Origin: Rhodocyclaceae bacterium UBA1310
GTDB taxonomy: Bacteria; Pseudomonadota; Gammaproteobacteria; Burkholderiales; Rhodocyclaceae
DNA length: 33,807 nucleotides
Assembly (NCBI GenBank): GCA_002307175.1
Contig: DBTS01000021.1
Location: 10,523-44,329, forward strand
Direction: 5' to 3'
Part shown: one piece after another, positions 14,687-22,399 of the stretch
Layout: every line of letters starts with the position of its first letter
Position numbering within the stretch: the first letter of the stretch is position 1
Translations under genes and position numbers: made by a program
Notes under the pieces: generated by a model
Seen by the model: the letters and a program-made list of their open reading frames with translations, nothing else
The model's database searches: none
What the model was told of the DNA's origin: nothing

Positions 14687-15228
14687 TGCTTGCCTGCCTG
14701 TTCGTTCTCGTGGTTCGGAGAGATTGTGGATGCGTGTGCGGTTTCCCCTGCGATGTACGCATCCGGATGGCCGCTGACGATGCGCCACAGGTTGGCAGCA
14801 ACAATCAGGATCATCGACCCGGCGCAGACCACGCCGGAGGAGGCCATCAGAGCGGTGGGGAAGCCCAGTACCGTTGAATAGGTGTGCATGCCGATCAGCG
14901 TCTGATCCCAACTGCCGACCAGAAATAGCCACAGTGCATACAGGATCAGCGCGTGGCTGATGAAAGCGCAAATACGTCTTGCCCAGCGAGGCAGCATTGC
15001 CTGGATCAGCTCAATCCCCAGCAGTGCATGGCGGCGCAAAGCCAGAATTGCGCCCAGGAAAGTGATCCAGACAAACATCAGACGCGCGACTTCTTCTGCC
15101 GCCGGAATGCCGGTGTTGAAGGCATAGCGCAGTAATGAATTGCCGAAGACGGCAAGCAGCAGCACCGTCAGGGCAATTGCCATCAGATACTCGACAAGGG
15201 CATCCAGGCGTGGGATCAGGAATTTCAC
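14683..15228 (-). CDS. dctQ: TRAP transporter small permease subunit (DctQ)
   Basis: 181 residues with four hydrophobic segments (about 12-32, 46-66, 87-108 and 128-150). The family motif is around AAEEVARLMFVWITFLGA (about 43-60), followed by a hydrophilic C-terminal tail. DctQ partners with DctM in the inner membrane. The start is GTG at 15226-15228 with AAGGAG seven bases upstream. It is first of the operon dctQMP and is divergent from the dehydratase gene. Confidence 0.9.
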   Translation of the reverse strand: MKFLIPRLDALVEYLMAIALTVLLLAVFGNSLLRYAFNTGIPAAEEVARLMFVWITFLGAILALRRHALLGIELIQAMLPRWARRICAFISHALILYALWLFLVGSWDQTLIGMHTYSTVLGFPTALMASSGVVCAGSMILIVAANLWRIVSGHPDAYIAGETAHASTISPNHENEQAGKQ

Positions 15229-15297
15229 GGACTTCTCCTTGTGATTTTGTTTCGCCTTGCCATGTGGTTTTCATTGCACGGTTTAGCTTGTGCCGTA

Positions 15298-15308
15298 ATG
15301 TAGAACAA
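15298..15308. promoter_or_regulatory. Second, weaker FadR-type operator candidate
   Basis: ATGTAGAACAA keeps the GTA and AC cores of the FadR consensus t.GTa.tAC.a with two mismatches. Its centre is 64 bp, close to six helical turns, from the perfect site at 15362, on the dctQ side of the divergent promoter region. Confidence 0.35.
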
Positions 15309-15361
15309 AAGATATTTATGATCCCATAAGTGTTTTCCACTATAGGTCAATCGTATGTTGG

Positions 15362-15372
15362 TTGTACTACAA
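15362..15372. promoter_or_regulatory. FadR-subfamily operator between dctQ and the dehydratase
   Basis: TTGTACTACAA matches every fixed position of the FadR-subfamily consensus t.GTa.tAC.a and is an 11-bp palindrome (TTGTA-C-TACAA). It overlaps a possible -10 (TACAAT, 15368-15373) for the dehydratase gene, so binding would repress. The GntR protein at 11574-12284 is the obvious candidate binder. Confidence 0.6.
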
Positions 15373-15484
15373 TAAGTCCAAACCTCCGGGCCATTGGGGT
15401 TTGAGCCACGGCTTTGCCGAAGCTCAGTACCTGAACAAGCGTACGGCCCGGGATAACCCCTCATGCACCGCAAGGATCAATGCC

Positions 15485-17653
15485 ATGGCGCAGCCCGAAG
15501 TCCTCAACCCCGAGTTTGCAGATCTGTTCATCCAGGAGACCTACAACCCTTTCCGCAGCTGCATCCAGGGTCTCTCCAACGAGCCCATCACGGTGCGTGC
15601 GCTGCTGCGCCGGGCGGATGATCTGCTATGCGACGAATCTGCCTACATTGGTCTGGGGGATTACTCGCTGGATGCCATTGTCGAGCGGCTGGCCACCAAC
15701 CGGCCGCGCGTGGCAATCATCCAGGGTTCGCCGGATCACCCGGCCCACATGTTTGATTACGAGCACACCCTGCGCGCTGCCGCACGCATCTGGCAGAACG
15801 GTGGCGTGCCCTTCACCTTTGGTATTCCGGTGATCTGCGATGGCACGGCGCAAAGCAATATCGGCCAGAGCTATTCGCTGGCCTCGCGCAACCACACCGC
15901 AATGGCGGTGAACATCAATTTCGAAGGCCACAGCTATCACGCCGCCTACGTGCTTTCGGGCTGCGACAAATCGCCTACCGGCATCCTCTCCGGGCTCGCT
16001 GCGGCGGACCGTGCGCGGCGCCAGCCGGCGCGTGGCACCGCCCCGGTGTGGGCGATCTTCGTGCCCGCGCATGTGCTCAAGGGCGGGGACATCCCCAAGC
16101 GCACCCGCCAGAAGTTGCAAGCCATCCAGGATGCCGCAATTGCCGCTGGCGACCGCCAGCTTGCCGATGACATCGAGGAAAACTGCCACTACATTCTGCA
16201 GTGCTCATCCGATGAGGCTTTCCTCGGCCACCTGCAGCGCGCTGAAGAGAAGGGGCTGGTGACGCGTGCCGAGGCGGATGTGATCCTCAACGAATTGGCC
16301 GCAGCCACTTGCGACGACAAGGGAGGCATCTGCGCCTTCAACGGCACCGGCAATTCCTCGCGCACCCTGGTTTCCGCGCTGGGCTTCGTGCCCGCCGAAT
16401 CCGAACTGCTCACCGATGAGCCCGGTACTGATGTGGTTCAGCGCAATGTTGATCAGCTCTTCCGGCTCTTCAACAAGCCCGAATACGCGGTGTGCGAACT
16501 GCTCGCTGCCAACTATGCGAATGCGATACGTATTCATGGCGCTACCGGCAGTTCATCGAACCTCATGCTGCACATGCCCTGCGTGATGCGCCATGCCGGC
16601 TACGATGTGTCACTCTTCGATTACGCCAGCGTACGCGATGAGCACAGCGTGCCCGATGTGTTCGCCCACAGTCTCACTGAAGGGCGCGATACCTTCACGC
16701 TCGCGCAGCAGGCCCAGCAGGGCCTGCATCACGGCATGACGAGTCTCTACAAGGTGCTCGCCGACCTTGGTGTGCCGATGGATCTGGATGCGCGCACGGT
16801 GGCAAGCCTCACCTGGGGCGAGCGTGTGGCAGCAATTCCGGCAGCCGTTTCGCCTGCGCTACCGCAGGAAAAATCCGTGATCCGCATCCAGCCGGTGCGC
16901 GAAATCTCCGGTACCGACGTAATGAGTGGCAACTTCTTCTCGTCGTGCACGCTGAAGGTGGCCGGCATGTCCACCGATTCCTACAAGCGCTTCAATGGCC
17001 GCGTCTTCCTTGTGCGCTATTACGAAAACGAGATCGACTGCAACGACGATCTACGCTCTACCAATCTGGTCGACCGCCTTGCCGCGCTGCCGGTGCTCAC
17101 TCCCGAACTGCTTGCCGCAATGCGCCGTATCAACGGCGCGCCGGCTGATCAGGATGTGGTGACGATGATCCGCACGGGTACCCTGGCGTTTGCCTTCATG
17201 ATCGCCGGGCAGGGCCCCAAAGCTTTTGGCATGCCCGAGATGTTTGCACCCAGCCAGTACATGCGCCATCACGGCGTGATCGAGAAGACCTCGATCATGA
17301 TTACCGACGGCCGCTATTCCGGCGTCACCAAGGGCGCCTGCGTTGGCCACATGGTGCCCGAAGCCTATGAGGGCGGCGGCATCGGTGCGCTGGCCGATGG
17401 TGATCTGCTATGGGTGCGTCTGTCTGAGCGGCGCATTGATGTGCTTGATATCGCCGCCTTCCTGGCTGGCAGCATTACCCCGCTGACACAGGCACCAGAG
17501 CGTGCCGAGCTGGTTGCCGAACGCCGGGCACGCATCGAGGCGCGTCAGCTTCAGGTGGCCGCCTGCAGCATGCTTGAAGGCGTTACCGATGCAGAGCACG
17601 GTGTTGTGCCGCTGGCGGTGCACCGCCGCGCCACGCTGCCATGGCGGCGTTGA
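15485..17653 (+). CDS. IlvD/Edd family dehydratase, probably for a sugar acid
   Basis: 722 residues, longer than IlvD (about 560-620) or YjhG (655). Iron-sulfur cysteine motifs are visible: GCDKSPTG with Cys near 160, and TCDDKGGICAFNGTGNSS with Cys near 276 and 283. Further family motifs are HGATGSSSNLMLH near 351-363 and TDGRYSGVTKGACVGH near 607-622, whose serine corresponds to the proposed catalytic base in IlvD. The N-terminal half holds an unusual stretch before and after SRNHTAMAVNINFEGHSYHAAYVL. Substrate is inferred from the context: divergent TRAP uptake genes and a DgoR/GguR-like regulator, so an aldonate or aldarate is more likely than a branched-chain precursor. An upstream TTG at 15362 lies in the operator. 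ATG 15485 has AAGGAT eight bases before it and is preferred. Confidence 0.85.
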   Translation: MAQPEVLNPEFADLFIQETYNPFRSCIQGLSNEPITVRALLRRADDLLCDESAYIGLGDYSLDAIVERLATNRPRVAIIQGSPDHPAHMFDYEHTLRAAARIWQNGGVPFTFGIPVICDGTAQSNIGQSYSLASRNHTAMAVNINFEGHSYHAAYVLSGCDKSPTGILSGLAAADRARRQPARGTAPVWAIFVPAHVLKGGDIPKRTRQKLQAIQDAAIAAGDRQLADDIEENCHYILQCSSDEAFLGHLQRAEEKGLVTRAEADVILNELAAATCDDKGGICAFNGTGNSSRTLVSALGFVPAESELLTDEPGTDVVQRNVDQLFRLFNKPEYAVCELLAANYANAIRIHGATGSSSNLMLHMPCVMRHAGYDVSLFDYASVRDEHSVPDVFAHSLTEGRDTFTLAQQAQQGLHHGMTSLYKVLADLGVPMDLDARTVASLTWGERVAAIPAAVSPALPQEKSVIRIQPVREISGTDVMSGNFFSSCTLKVAGMSTDSYKRFNGRVFLVRYYENEIDCNDDLRSTNLVDRLAALPVLTPELLAAMRRINGAPADQDVVTMIRTGTLAFAFMIAGQGPKAFGMPEMFAPSQYMRHHGVIEKTSIMITDGRYSGVTKGACVGHMVPEAYEGGGIGALADGDLLWVRLSERRIDVLDIAAFLAGSITPLTQAPERAELVAERRARIEARQLQVAACSMLEGVTDAEHGVVPLAVHRRATLPWRR

Positions 17654-17718
17654 TCTGCCGCCTGTTCCGACCAGTATCTGTATCTGCGTTTCATCCGCCT
17701 TACCTTAATGCCTCCTTC

Positions 17719-17751
17719 AACGTTCCCTGGCTTGCCCGGGAACGTTTTTTT
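17719..17751 (+). terminator. Intrinsic terminator after the dehydratase gene
   Basis: AACGTTCCC (17719-17727) pairs with GGGAACGTT (17738-17746) and runs directly into seven T residues (17745-17751). A textbook rho-independent terminator 66 bp after the stop codon. Confidence 0.9.
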
Positions 17752-17817
17752 CGTCCGGCAGTGTGCTTTGGCTACCGCCTTGTTTTGCCGCTGGCGGCAG
17801 ATCCTGCCGGTGTCAGG

Positions 17818-18020
17818 CAAAAGGATGAAGGGGCGTGGCAAAGCGTGAAGGCTAGTCTTTCCAGGCTATCCTTTTGAAGGAAAACATCTTTGGGATAGCG
17901 CCCGCTATCTTCGGAGGCTCTCATCCCGCCTGGCAGGCTAATTGCTACAAACCTCCCCGATTCAATCAGCCGGGGCATTGGTGGCAAACAGGTAAAAGCT
18001 CAGGAGACCGCTCCAGCCAC
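17818..18020 (+). ncRNA. Candidate structured 5' leader of the 18050 gene
   Basis: A 200-base stretch with several consecutive stems. AAAAGGAT (about 17819-17826) pairs with ATCCTTTT (about 17868-17875) enclosing a 40-base domain. GATAGC pairs with GCTATC around 17893-17908. GGAGG pairs with CCTCC, enclosing GCCTG/CAGGC. CCCCG pairs with CGGGG, and TGGTGGC with GCCACCA just before the gene. I could not match it to a known riboswitch (glycine, c-di-GMP, TPP, cobalamin and guanidine classes were considered). Stems alone can occur by chance in GC-rich DNA. Confidence 0.3.
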
Positions 18021-18049
18021 CAGCCCTGTTGTATACATCGGACTGTTTC

Positions 18050-18706
18050 ATGACACTTGCAGCACTCGGCAACAGCGCATCACATCTGAATTCCAACTAT
18101 TCCGTTTCCGGCACAGCGGTGCTCAATGCGCCGGGTACGAAGACATCTACGTCCTCAGTTTCCAGCACCCAGGCAAGCGCCAGTATCGCGTTTCCCCAGG
18201 CAGTGCAACAGACACTGAGTGATCTCGGGCTGACTGCCGACACCACCTCCAGCGGCTCCGTGCTGTTGGGGCGGCGTGACCACACGGGCGAGACAGCCAC
18301 GTCCGCCTCGGCAGGCAGCCAGGCGAGTGCCCAGGATACCCATCGCCTCATGTACGATCTCCTGCAGGCGATTCATCACGAGCAGAGCACGGCGGCTTAC
18401 AGTGCAGACAAGAGCGCCGGGGCAACCGCCCAGGATAACTACATCAGTAGCTTCAACGCGGGGTTGCAGAGCGTGATCAAACAGGTGAAGGAGAACCCGG
18501 ATGCGATGTCTGGCAACGCCAACTCTGCACTGCTGACGGTGAAGGCGGACTACCGCAAGCTCGTCAACGATCTGCGCGCCCAAACCGCCAGTACCGGCAC
18601 GCAGTATCCGACGCTGTCAGAGTTTCTCCAGAGTCTTTCCAGTACGCTGCAAAGCCAGACCTCGTCATCGGCGGTGGTTGGCGGGTTGATCAATATTTCT
18701 GCCTGA
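18050..18706 (+). CDS. Ser/Thr/Ala-rich hypothetical protein, 218 aa
   Basis: I do not recognise a named family. The first 100 residues are low-complexity Ser/Thr/Ala/Gly with SIAFPQAVQQTLSDLGL near 44-60. The second half is helix-prone (HRLMYDLLQAIHHEQS, YISSFNAGLQSVIKQVKENP, LLTVKADYRKLVNDLRA). It ends in a short hydrophobic tail (VVGGLINISA). There is no cysteine or tryptophan, no signal peptide and no membrane segment. That composition is common in proteins exported without a cleaved signal, such as type I or flagellar-type substrates, but export is inference. ATG at 18050 is chosen over a TTG at 18029. There is no clear ribosome site, so translation may depend on the structured leader. 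Confidence 0.7.
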   Translation: MTLAALGNSASHLNSNYSVSGTAVLNAPGTKTSTSSVSSTQASASIAFPQAVQQTLSDLGLTADTTSSGSVLLGRRDHTGETATSASAGSQASAQDTHRLMYDLLQAIHHEQSTAAYSADKSAGATAQDNYISSFNAGLQSVIKQVKENPDAMSGNANSALLTVKADYRKLVNDLRAQTASTGTQYPTLSEFLQSLSSTLQSQTSSSAVVGGLINISA

Positions 18707-18759
18707 TCGATTGCTGTTTTTACGCTCAGTGCCTCGTTGCTTGCTGTTGTGGCTCATTC

Positions 18760-19190
18760 AACTTTGGTGTGGGTTTAGGGGAGCGACGCAATTTGCCAAG
18801 GCGTTCTCCTTGTTCGGAGGATGCGCCTTTGTGGATGCGGCGCAGGCTGCTCAGACAAGCTTTTCACTAAGCAAGCATTCTTCATGCGGTGCAATTTCGC
18901 TTACGCTCCATTGTCGCCCTACGAAAAACGTTTGGCATACACGCCATCGTCCCTAAACAGTGCCTGTCTGTACCAAAGTGGCAGCTTGTCGTGGAACGCG
19001 GCGAAAGCCGGAACAATGAAGCGCAGCGCAATTGCGCCGATCAGGCCTCCGCCCGGAAGGCGCAAACTTTTGCCATATTCTGGCGATGAATGCTGGTACG
19101 GTATTACAGGATGCCCTGAGTGCGATATGGTTTTCCACCCCGTTTGCTGCGGGGCAATAAGGGAAAGCATACGAATTGCCCACATAAATG
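18760..19190. mobile_element. Degenerate copy of MITE-like element B
   Basis: The left end AACTTTGGTGTGGGTTT (18760-18776) matches the left end of the element at 22038. The right end, from TTTTCCAC at about 19131 to TTGCCCACATAAATG at 19190, matches its right end. The core sequence with the palindrome GCGCAATTGCGC appears once in opposite orientation (19012-19066). A second, partial match lies in the same orientation at about 18889-18935. So this copy is longer (431 bp) and internally rearranged. No transposase is encoded. Confidence 0.5.
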
Positions 19191-19205
19191 GCTAGAAGGC
19201 CTCAA

Positions 19206-19345
19206 GCATAAACTCTGGTTTCTGTGGTTCTCTTGCCCCACGGTTTGCTTTGCACAGCACACCGGCTCCGCCAGAATGGAGCAGTGCTCTATGAACCCCC
19301 GGTCGTGCCCAGTGCCGCCTTCTTGCTACAGAGGGTGAACAGCTT
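19206..19345. repeat. Interspersed repeat family A, copy 3 (split)
   Basis: ATAAACTCTGGTTTCTG at about 19208-19224 matches the 5' part of copy 1 (position 28 on), and TTCTTGCTACAGA-GTGAACAG at about 19320-19341 matches its 3' part. Roughly 75 unrelated bases lie between. It directly follows element B copy 1. Confidence 0.45.
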
Positions 19346-19652
19346 GTATGCAATTGCACGAATCTCACACATTGGCTGTCTGCCCGTCTGCACGCCTGAA
19401 TTGTGCGGGCTTAGGGCGGGGGAATGCTGCTCAATCGTCAATTTCAACCGATTGTCACCTGTTTGGTGAATTTGACGAATTTCACGATATATTCTCAGCA
19501 TATGCAATGTGAAATGGTGCATGCGCTGGCGACCGGAATCTATCCGTTCGTCGGTGAGAGTGCCGCCTGAGCCTTTTCTGATGTGCCAGGGCACGGCTGA
19601 TAACAACCGACAAGAATCTCCCGGTCCCCAAGCTGCGGAATGCGAGTGTGAA

Positions 19653-20228
19653 ATGAGAATGAACAGGTTCATGGTGGCAGTGCTGTGTGCGGGTGCCCTG
19701 ATGGTGGGTACGGTACAGGCCCAGGTGTGGAAGTGCACCAACAACGAAACCGGCCGTATTGAGTATTCCGGTATTCCCTGCAACGGCCGCAACGCGTCGG
19801 GCGACCGCATCAATGCCCGTTCCCGTGCCTCGGAGTCGTCTGCAAGCCGCTCGCAGGCGCCGCATCAGGACGAACGCGGGCAAGCTGAGTCTGCGCCTCG
19901 CCAGGAGGGCAGCACGCAGGGCAATGGCAGCGGAGATAATAGTGAGTGTGTTGCCGCCGACAATGCTTACGAAAGCGCCAAGGCCCGGCGCGCGGCGGCT
20001 TCGGTCATGCAGCCGCTCAAGGATCGCGCCAATGCCCTGTGTGGTCGCGCTCCAACCGGGGCAGGCCGTGCCATTCCATCACGGGTTTCAGCCAGCATCT
20101 CCAGTTGCGATGGTTCCGGTTGCTGGGATACAGATGGCAACCGCTATAACTCGGGTGGCGGCAATACCTATTTCAGCGCCGACGGGCAGACCTGCCGGAA
20201 AGTGGGTACCCAGCTGCAGTGCGGATAA
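19653..20228 (+). CDS. Secreted DUF4124-type protein, paralogue 1
   Basis: 191 residues with a signal peptide (MNRFMVAVLCAGALMVG up to VQAQ). A DUF4124-like N-terminal motif follows (QVWKCTNNETGRIEYSGIPC), then a Ser/Gln/Glu-rich linker and a helical middle (NAYESAKARRAAASVMQPLKD). The C-terminus is cysteine-rich (ISSCDGSGCWDTDGNRYN, then TYFSADGQTCRKVGTQLQC). The mature protein should be periplasmic or exported, with three or so disulfides. The family has no assigned biochemical role. ATG at 19653 is preferred because the signal peptide begins there; a second ATG follows at 19659. Its paralogue starts 440 bp downstream on the same strand. Confidence 0.85.
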   Translation: MRMNRFMVAVLCAGALMVGTVQAQVWKCTNNETGRIEYSGIPCNGRNASGDRINARSRASESSASRSQAPHQDERGQAESAPRQEGSTQGNGSGDNSECVAADNAYESAKARRAAASVMQPLKDRANALCGRAPTGAGRAIPSRVSASISSCDGSGCWDTDGNRYNSGGGNTYFSADGQTCRKVGTQLQCG

Positions 20229-20667
20229 ATTCTCTCTGACGTGGCGTCTTTCCTTCTTTGCTGCCTGCTATTGGCAAGGGCCGGGATGTGTTTGCCGTAG
20301 TCGCTGGATTTCTCTGTTGTACGCCGCTTATCTGGCCTTTGCTGGCCAGAATTGATGGCATCTGCCACAAAATGCCACCCCCGTTTTTGTCGCACTGGAG
20401 CGCAGCTTGTCGCGGCACCGTCTCTGAAGAAAGGGCGGGGCGCTTGCACTGAATTGGCCTGTGCTTGTGTGAGTATTCTCAGTTTTTCCTTCTTTGGATT
20501 GTTTTATAGTTTTTTTAATTTTATCAATTTAGTCTTATCATATTCACATACGGGTGTCGCCGCATGGTCCTGCGGCCTGGTTACGATCAGGGGGCTGGCA
20601 AGGTACGGTGCGGTGCGTGGGCCTACAGAATTCTGGCCCGGCTTCCCGGTCTGACAAGGTGTGTGTG
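20229..20667 (+). other. Intergenic region between DUF4124 paralogues
   Basis: No gene is supported in 439 bases. A hairpin TCTGGCC (20331-20337) / GGCCAGA (20344-20350) may end transcription of paralogue 1. A very AT-rich stretch at about 20500-20545 with TATAGT-like sequence may hold the promoter of paralogue 2. The 80 bp before each start codon share partial similarity, suggesting that the duplication included the leader. Confidence 0.4.
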
Positions 20668-21285
20668 ATGAGAACAAGCCGCTTGGCAGTGGGCATGTTG
20701 TGCTTTGGTTTGCTTGGGGCCGGTGTGACACAGGCGCAGGTCTGGAAGTGCAAGAGCCTCAAGACCGGGCAGATCGAATATTCCGATATCCAGTGCGATG
20801 GGAAAAGTACGGTGTCCAGCACCATCAATGCCCGCCCGAACCAGCTGGATTCATCGGGCAGCCGTGAGCAGGCTGCATTGCTGCAGCAGCGGGAACAGAA
20901 CGAGGAGTTCCAGCGGCAGGTAGATTCCCTCAGGCGTCAGGCTGCCGATGCCATCCGGAGAAGTTCGGATAGTGGCAACGATGCTTGCGCCTCCGCCCAA
21001 AGTGCGTATGAGCGTGCCAAGTCATCGCGTGCCGCGCCATCCATCATGCTGGGATTGAAAAATCGGGTCTCTGCAGCCTGCGGGCGCGCTCCGGCATCTG
21101 CTTCGCGGGCATATGCCGCACCTGTGACGCCCCAGGCAGCTCCCCCCGCAAGCATTACCCATTGCGATAGTGCCGGCTGCTGGGATAGCAACGGTACCCG
21201 CTATGACTCTGGGGGTGGAGGCACCTATTACGGGAGTAACGGTAAAACCTGCCAGGCAGAAGGCGACGTGATGCAGTGCCACTAG
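20668..21285 (+). CDS. Secreted DUF4124-type protein, paralogue 2
   Basis: 205 residues organised as its neighbour at 19653. It has a signal peptide (MRTSRLAVGMLCFGLLGAG up to TQAQ) and QVWKCKSLKTGQIEYSDIQC. The linker is longer and coiled-coil-like (QREQNEEFQRQVDSLRRQA). Then come ACASAQSAYERAKSSRAAPS and a C-terminal ITHCDSAGCWDSNGTRYDS with TYYGSNGKTCQAEGDVMQC. Cysteine positions are conserved between the two, so the fold is kept while the linker has diverged. ATG at 20668 has AAGGTG about 8 bases upstream; the longer open frame from 20554 lacks a signal peptide. Confidence 0.85.
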   Translation: MRTSRLAVGMLCFGLLGAGVTQAQVWKCKSLKTGQIEYSDIQCDGKSTVSSTINARPNQLDSSGSREQAALLQQREQNEEFQRQVDSLRRQAADAIRRSSDSGNDACASAQSAYERAKSSRAAPSIMLGLKNRVSAACGRAPASASRAYAAPVTPQAAPPASITHCDSAGCWDSNGTRYDSGGGGTYYGSNGKTCQAEGDVMQCH

Positions 21286-21757
21286 GCTGTCGATGATGCA
21301 AGTCGAGTTGTGGCCGGGATGAGGAGGAAAGTGGTCAGAAACCTTGTTGTCAGCAAGGGCGCAGAAACAACCTTTCACATTCCCTGGGGTACTGGGGTTT
21401 CCACCAAGCATGCTGCCCGGATGGGTAAGATGCCTGATGGCTTATGCCGTAGTGTTAAGCTGTTTCCACGGTCAAGCGATGCAAGGCGTAGTCGGCAGCG
21501 GTGGGGGCAGGCACGGGGAACACCAGTTTGGCCGTGGGTAACCGGGGCTTTGTTAACCGGGAAGCGATCAGGAAATAAAGTTGTTGCATTTCGGCGGCTT
21601 TATCTGTAATGTGGGCGACAGCGATATCCAATTAGTGCAGTTGTCTTGTCGGTTTGTCCTCGCAGTCCTGCGTAACTCCCTAGTCATCACCGCCGCGATC
21701 TCGCCCTTTTCTATTCGGGGTTATCCCCTTTTGCATGTATTTTTGGAGATTCAAGAG
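21286..21757 (+). other. Intergenic region and cold-shock leader
   Basis: No gene is supported. The last part holds the csp promoter and an untranslated leader of about 140 bases. A 65-residue frame at 21344-21541 contains a signal-peptide-like stretch (MAYAVVLSCFHGQA) but no ribosome site, so I leave it uncalled. Confidence 0.4.
21584..21612 (+). promoter_or_regulatory. Probable promoter of the cold-shock gene
   Basis: TTGCAT (21584-21589) and TAATGT (21607-21612) are 17 bp apart. Transcription from here would give a leader of about 140 bases before the ATG at 21758, as is usual for csp genes, whose leaders act as RNA thermosensors. Confidence 0.5.
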
Positions 21758-21961
21758 ATGGCTTCTGGTATCGTCAAGTGGTTCAACGAGTCCAAGGGTT
21801 TTGGTTTCATTACGCCGGATGACGGTGGCGACGATCTGTTCGCACACTTTTCCGCAATTCAGGGCAACGGTTTCAAGACCCTGGCCGAAGGCGAACGCGT
21901 CAGCTTTGACGTGACCACCGGCCCGAAGGGCAAGCAGGCCAGCAACATCAAGCGCGTCTAA
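21758..21961 (+). CDS. cspA: Cold-shock protein, CspA family
   Basis: 67 residues, the normal single-domain CSD length. RNP1 (KGFGFI) and RNP2 (DLFAHFSAI) motifs are intact in ASGIVKWFNESKGFGFI and GDDLFAHFSAIQG, and the C-terminus is KGKQASNIKRV. It binds single-stranded RNA and DNA, acting as RNA chaperone and antiterminator. The ATG follows GGAGA at about 9 bases. The frame is open upstream, but those residues are leader. Flanked by a probable promoter and a good terminator, so monocistronic. Which Csp paralogue it is cannot be told from one gene, and cold inducibility is inferred from the long leader. Confidence 0.95.
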   Translation: MASGIVKWFNESKGFGFITPDDGGDDLFAHFSAIQGNGFKTLAEGERVSFDVTTGPKGKQASNIKRV

Positions 21962-22000
21962 ATACGCCTTGGTCGGCATGCTCCGGCATGCCTCCGCCTG

Positions 22001-22029
22001 AAAAAGCGCTCCATGTGGGCGCTTTTTTT
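22001..22029 (+). terminator. Intrinsic terminator of the cold-shock gene
   Basis: AAAAAGCGC and GCGCTTTTTTT flank a short loop (22001-22029). The stem is followed by a run of seven T. It starts 40 bp after the csp stop. Confidence 0.9.
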
Positions 22030-22037
22030 ATGGTTCC

Positions 22038-22306
22038 GACTTTAGTGTGGGTTAATGCATTGGCATGCCGATCCTGGTTTGCGCCCTCCGGGCGGAGGCT
22101 TGGCCGGCGCAATTGCGCTACGCTCCATTGTTCCCTGTCCGCGCCCTACGCAAACCGGCACGCCAGGTCAATGGCGTAGGTTGGGTAAGCCGCAGGCGTC
22201 ACCCAACGTTTTGTTACGCCGCATTGAGCCCTTTCACGCTGGGGTTTTCCACGCTATTCGCTGCGGTGTCATATGCGAGAGTGTACTACTTACCCACACG
22301 AAAGTC
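22038..22306. mobile_element. MITE-like element B with terminal inverted repeats
   Basis: The left end GACTTTAGTGTGGGTTA (22038-22054) and the right end TTACCCACACGAAAGTC (22290-22306) are inverted repeats with 15 of 17 positions matching, bounding 269 bp without a protein. Inside are nested palindromes: CCTCC/GGAGG at 22085-22098, GCGCAATTGCGC at 22107-22118, and a hairpin 22173-22220 (GGCGTA...TACGCC outside GTTGGGT...ACCCAAC). No clear target duplication is seen. A related, degenerate copy is at 18760-19190. Confidence 0.65.
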
Positions 22307-22399
22307 TGACGGACCTTTTTTATTGGTCGTTATTCTATTTGTGATCCGCAGGACAGTCTTATACTTGCGATAAAATACAATTTGAATAAGAGGACTCAC

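Larger units (their letters stand above)
18707..19652. other. 946-bp repeat-filled intergenic region
   Basis: No gene is supported. It holds a degenerate copy of repeat element B (18760-19190) and a split copy of repeat family A (19206-19345). The frame that leads into the 19653 gene is open from 19509, but its 48 extra residues lack signal-peptide character. Confidence 0.5.

Noticed and set aside
13406..14971. Longer DctM start at 14971
   Set aside because: The extra 95 residues are polar and lie antiparallel in frame with dctQ coding; the ATGA overlap at 14686 is the natural start.
17795..17835. Glycine-riboswitch-like string TCAGGCAAAAGGAT
   Set aside because: Only this fragment matches; the other conserved glycine-aptamer blocks and pairing partners are missing.
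21344..21541. 65-codon frame with a signal-peptide-like stretch upstream of the csp gene
   Set aside because: No ribosome site before its ATGs and the end is Gly/His-rich without a family; not enough support.
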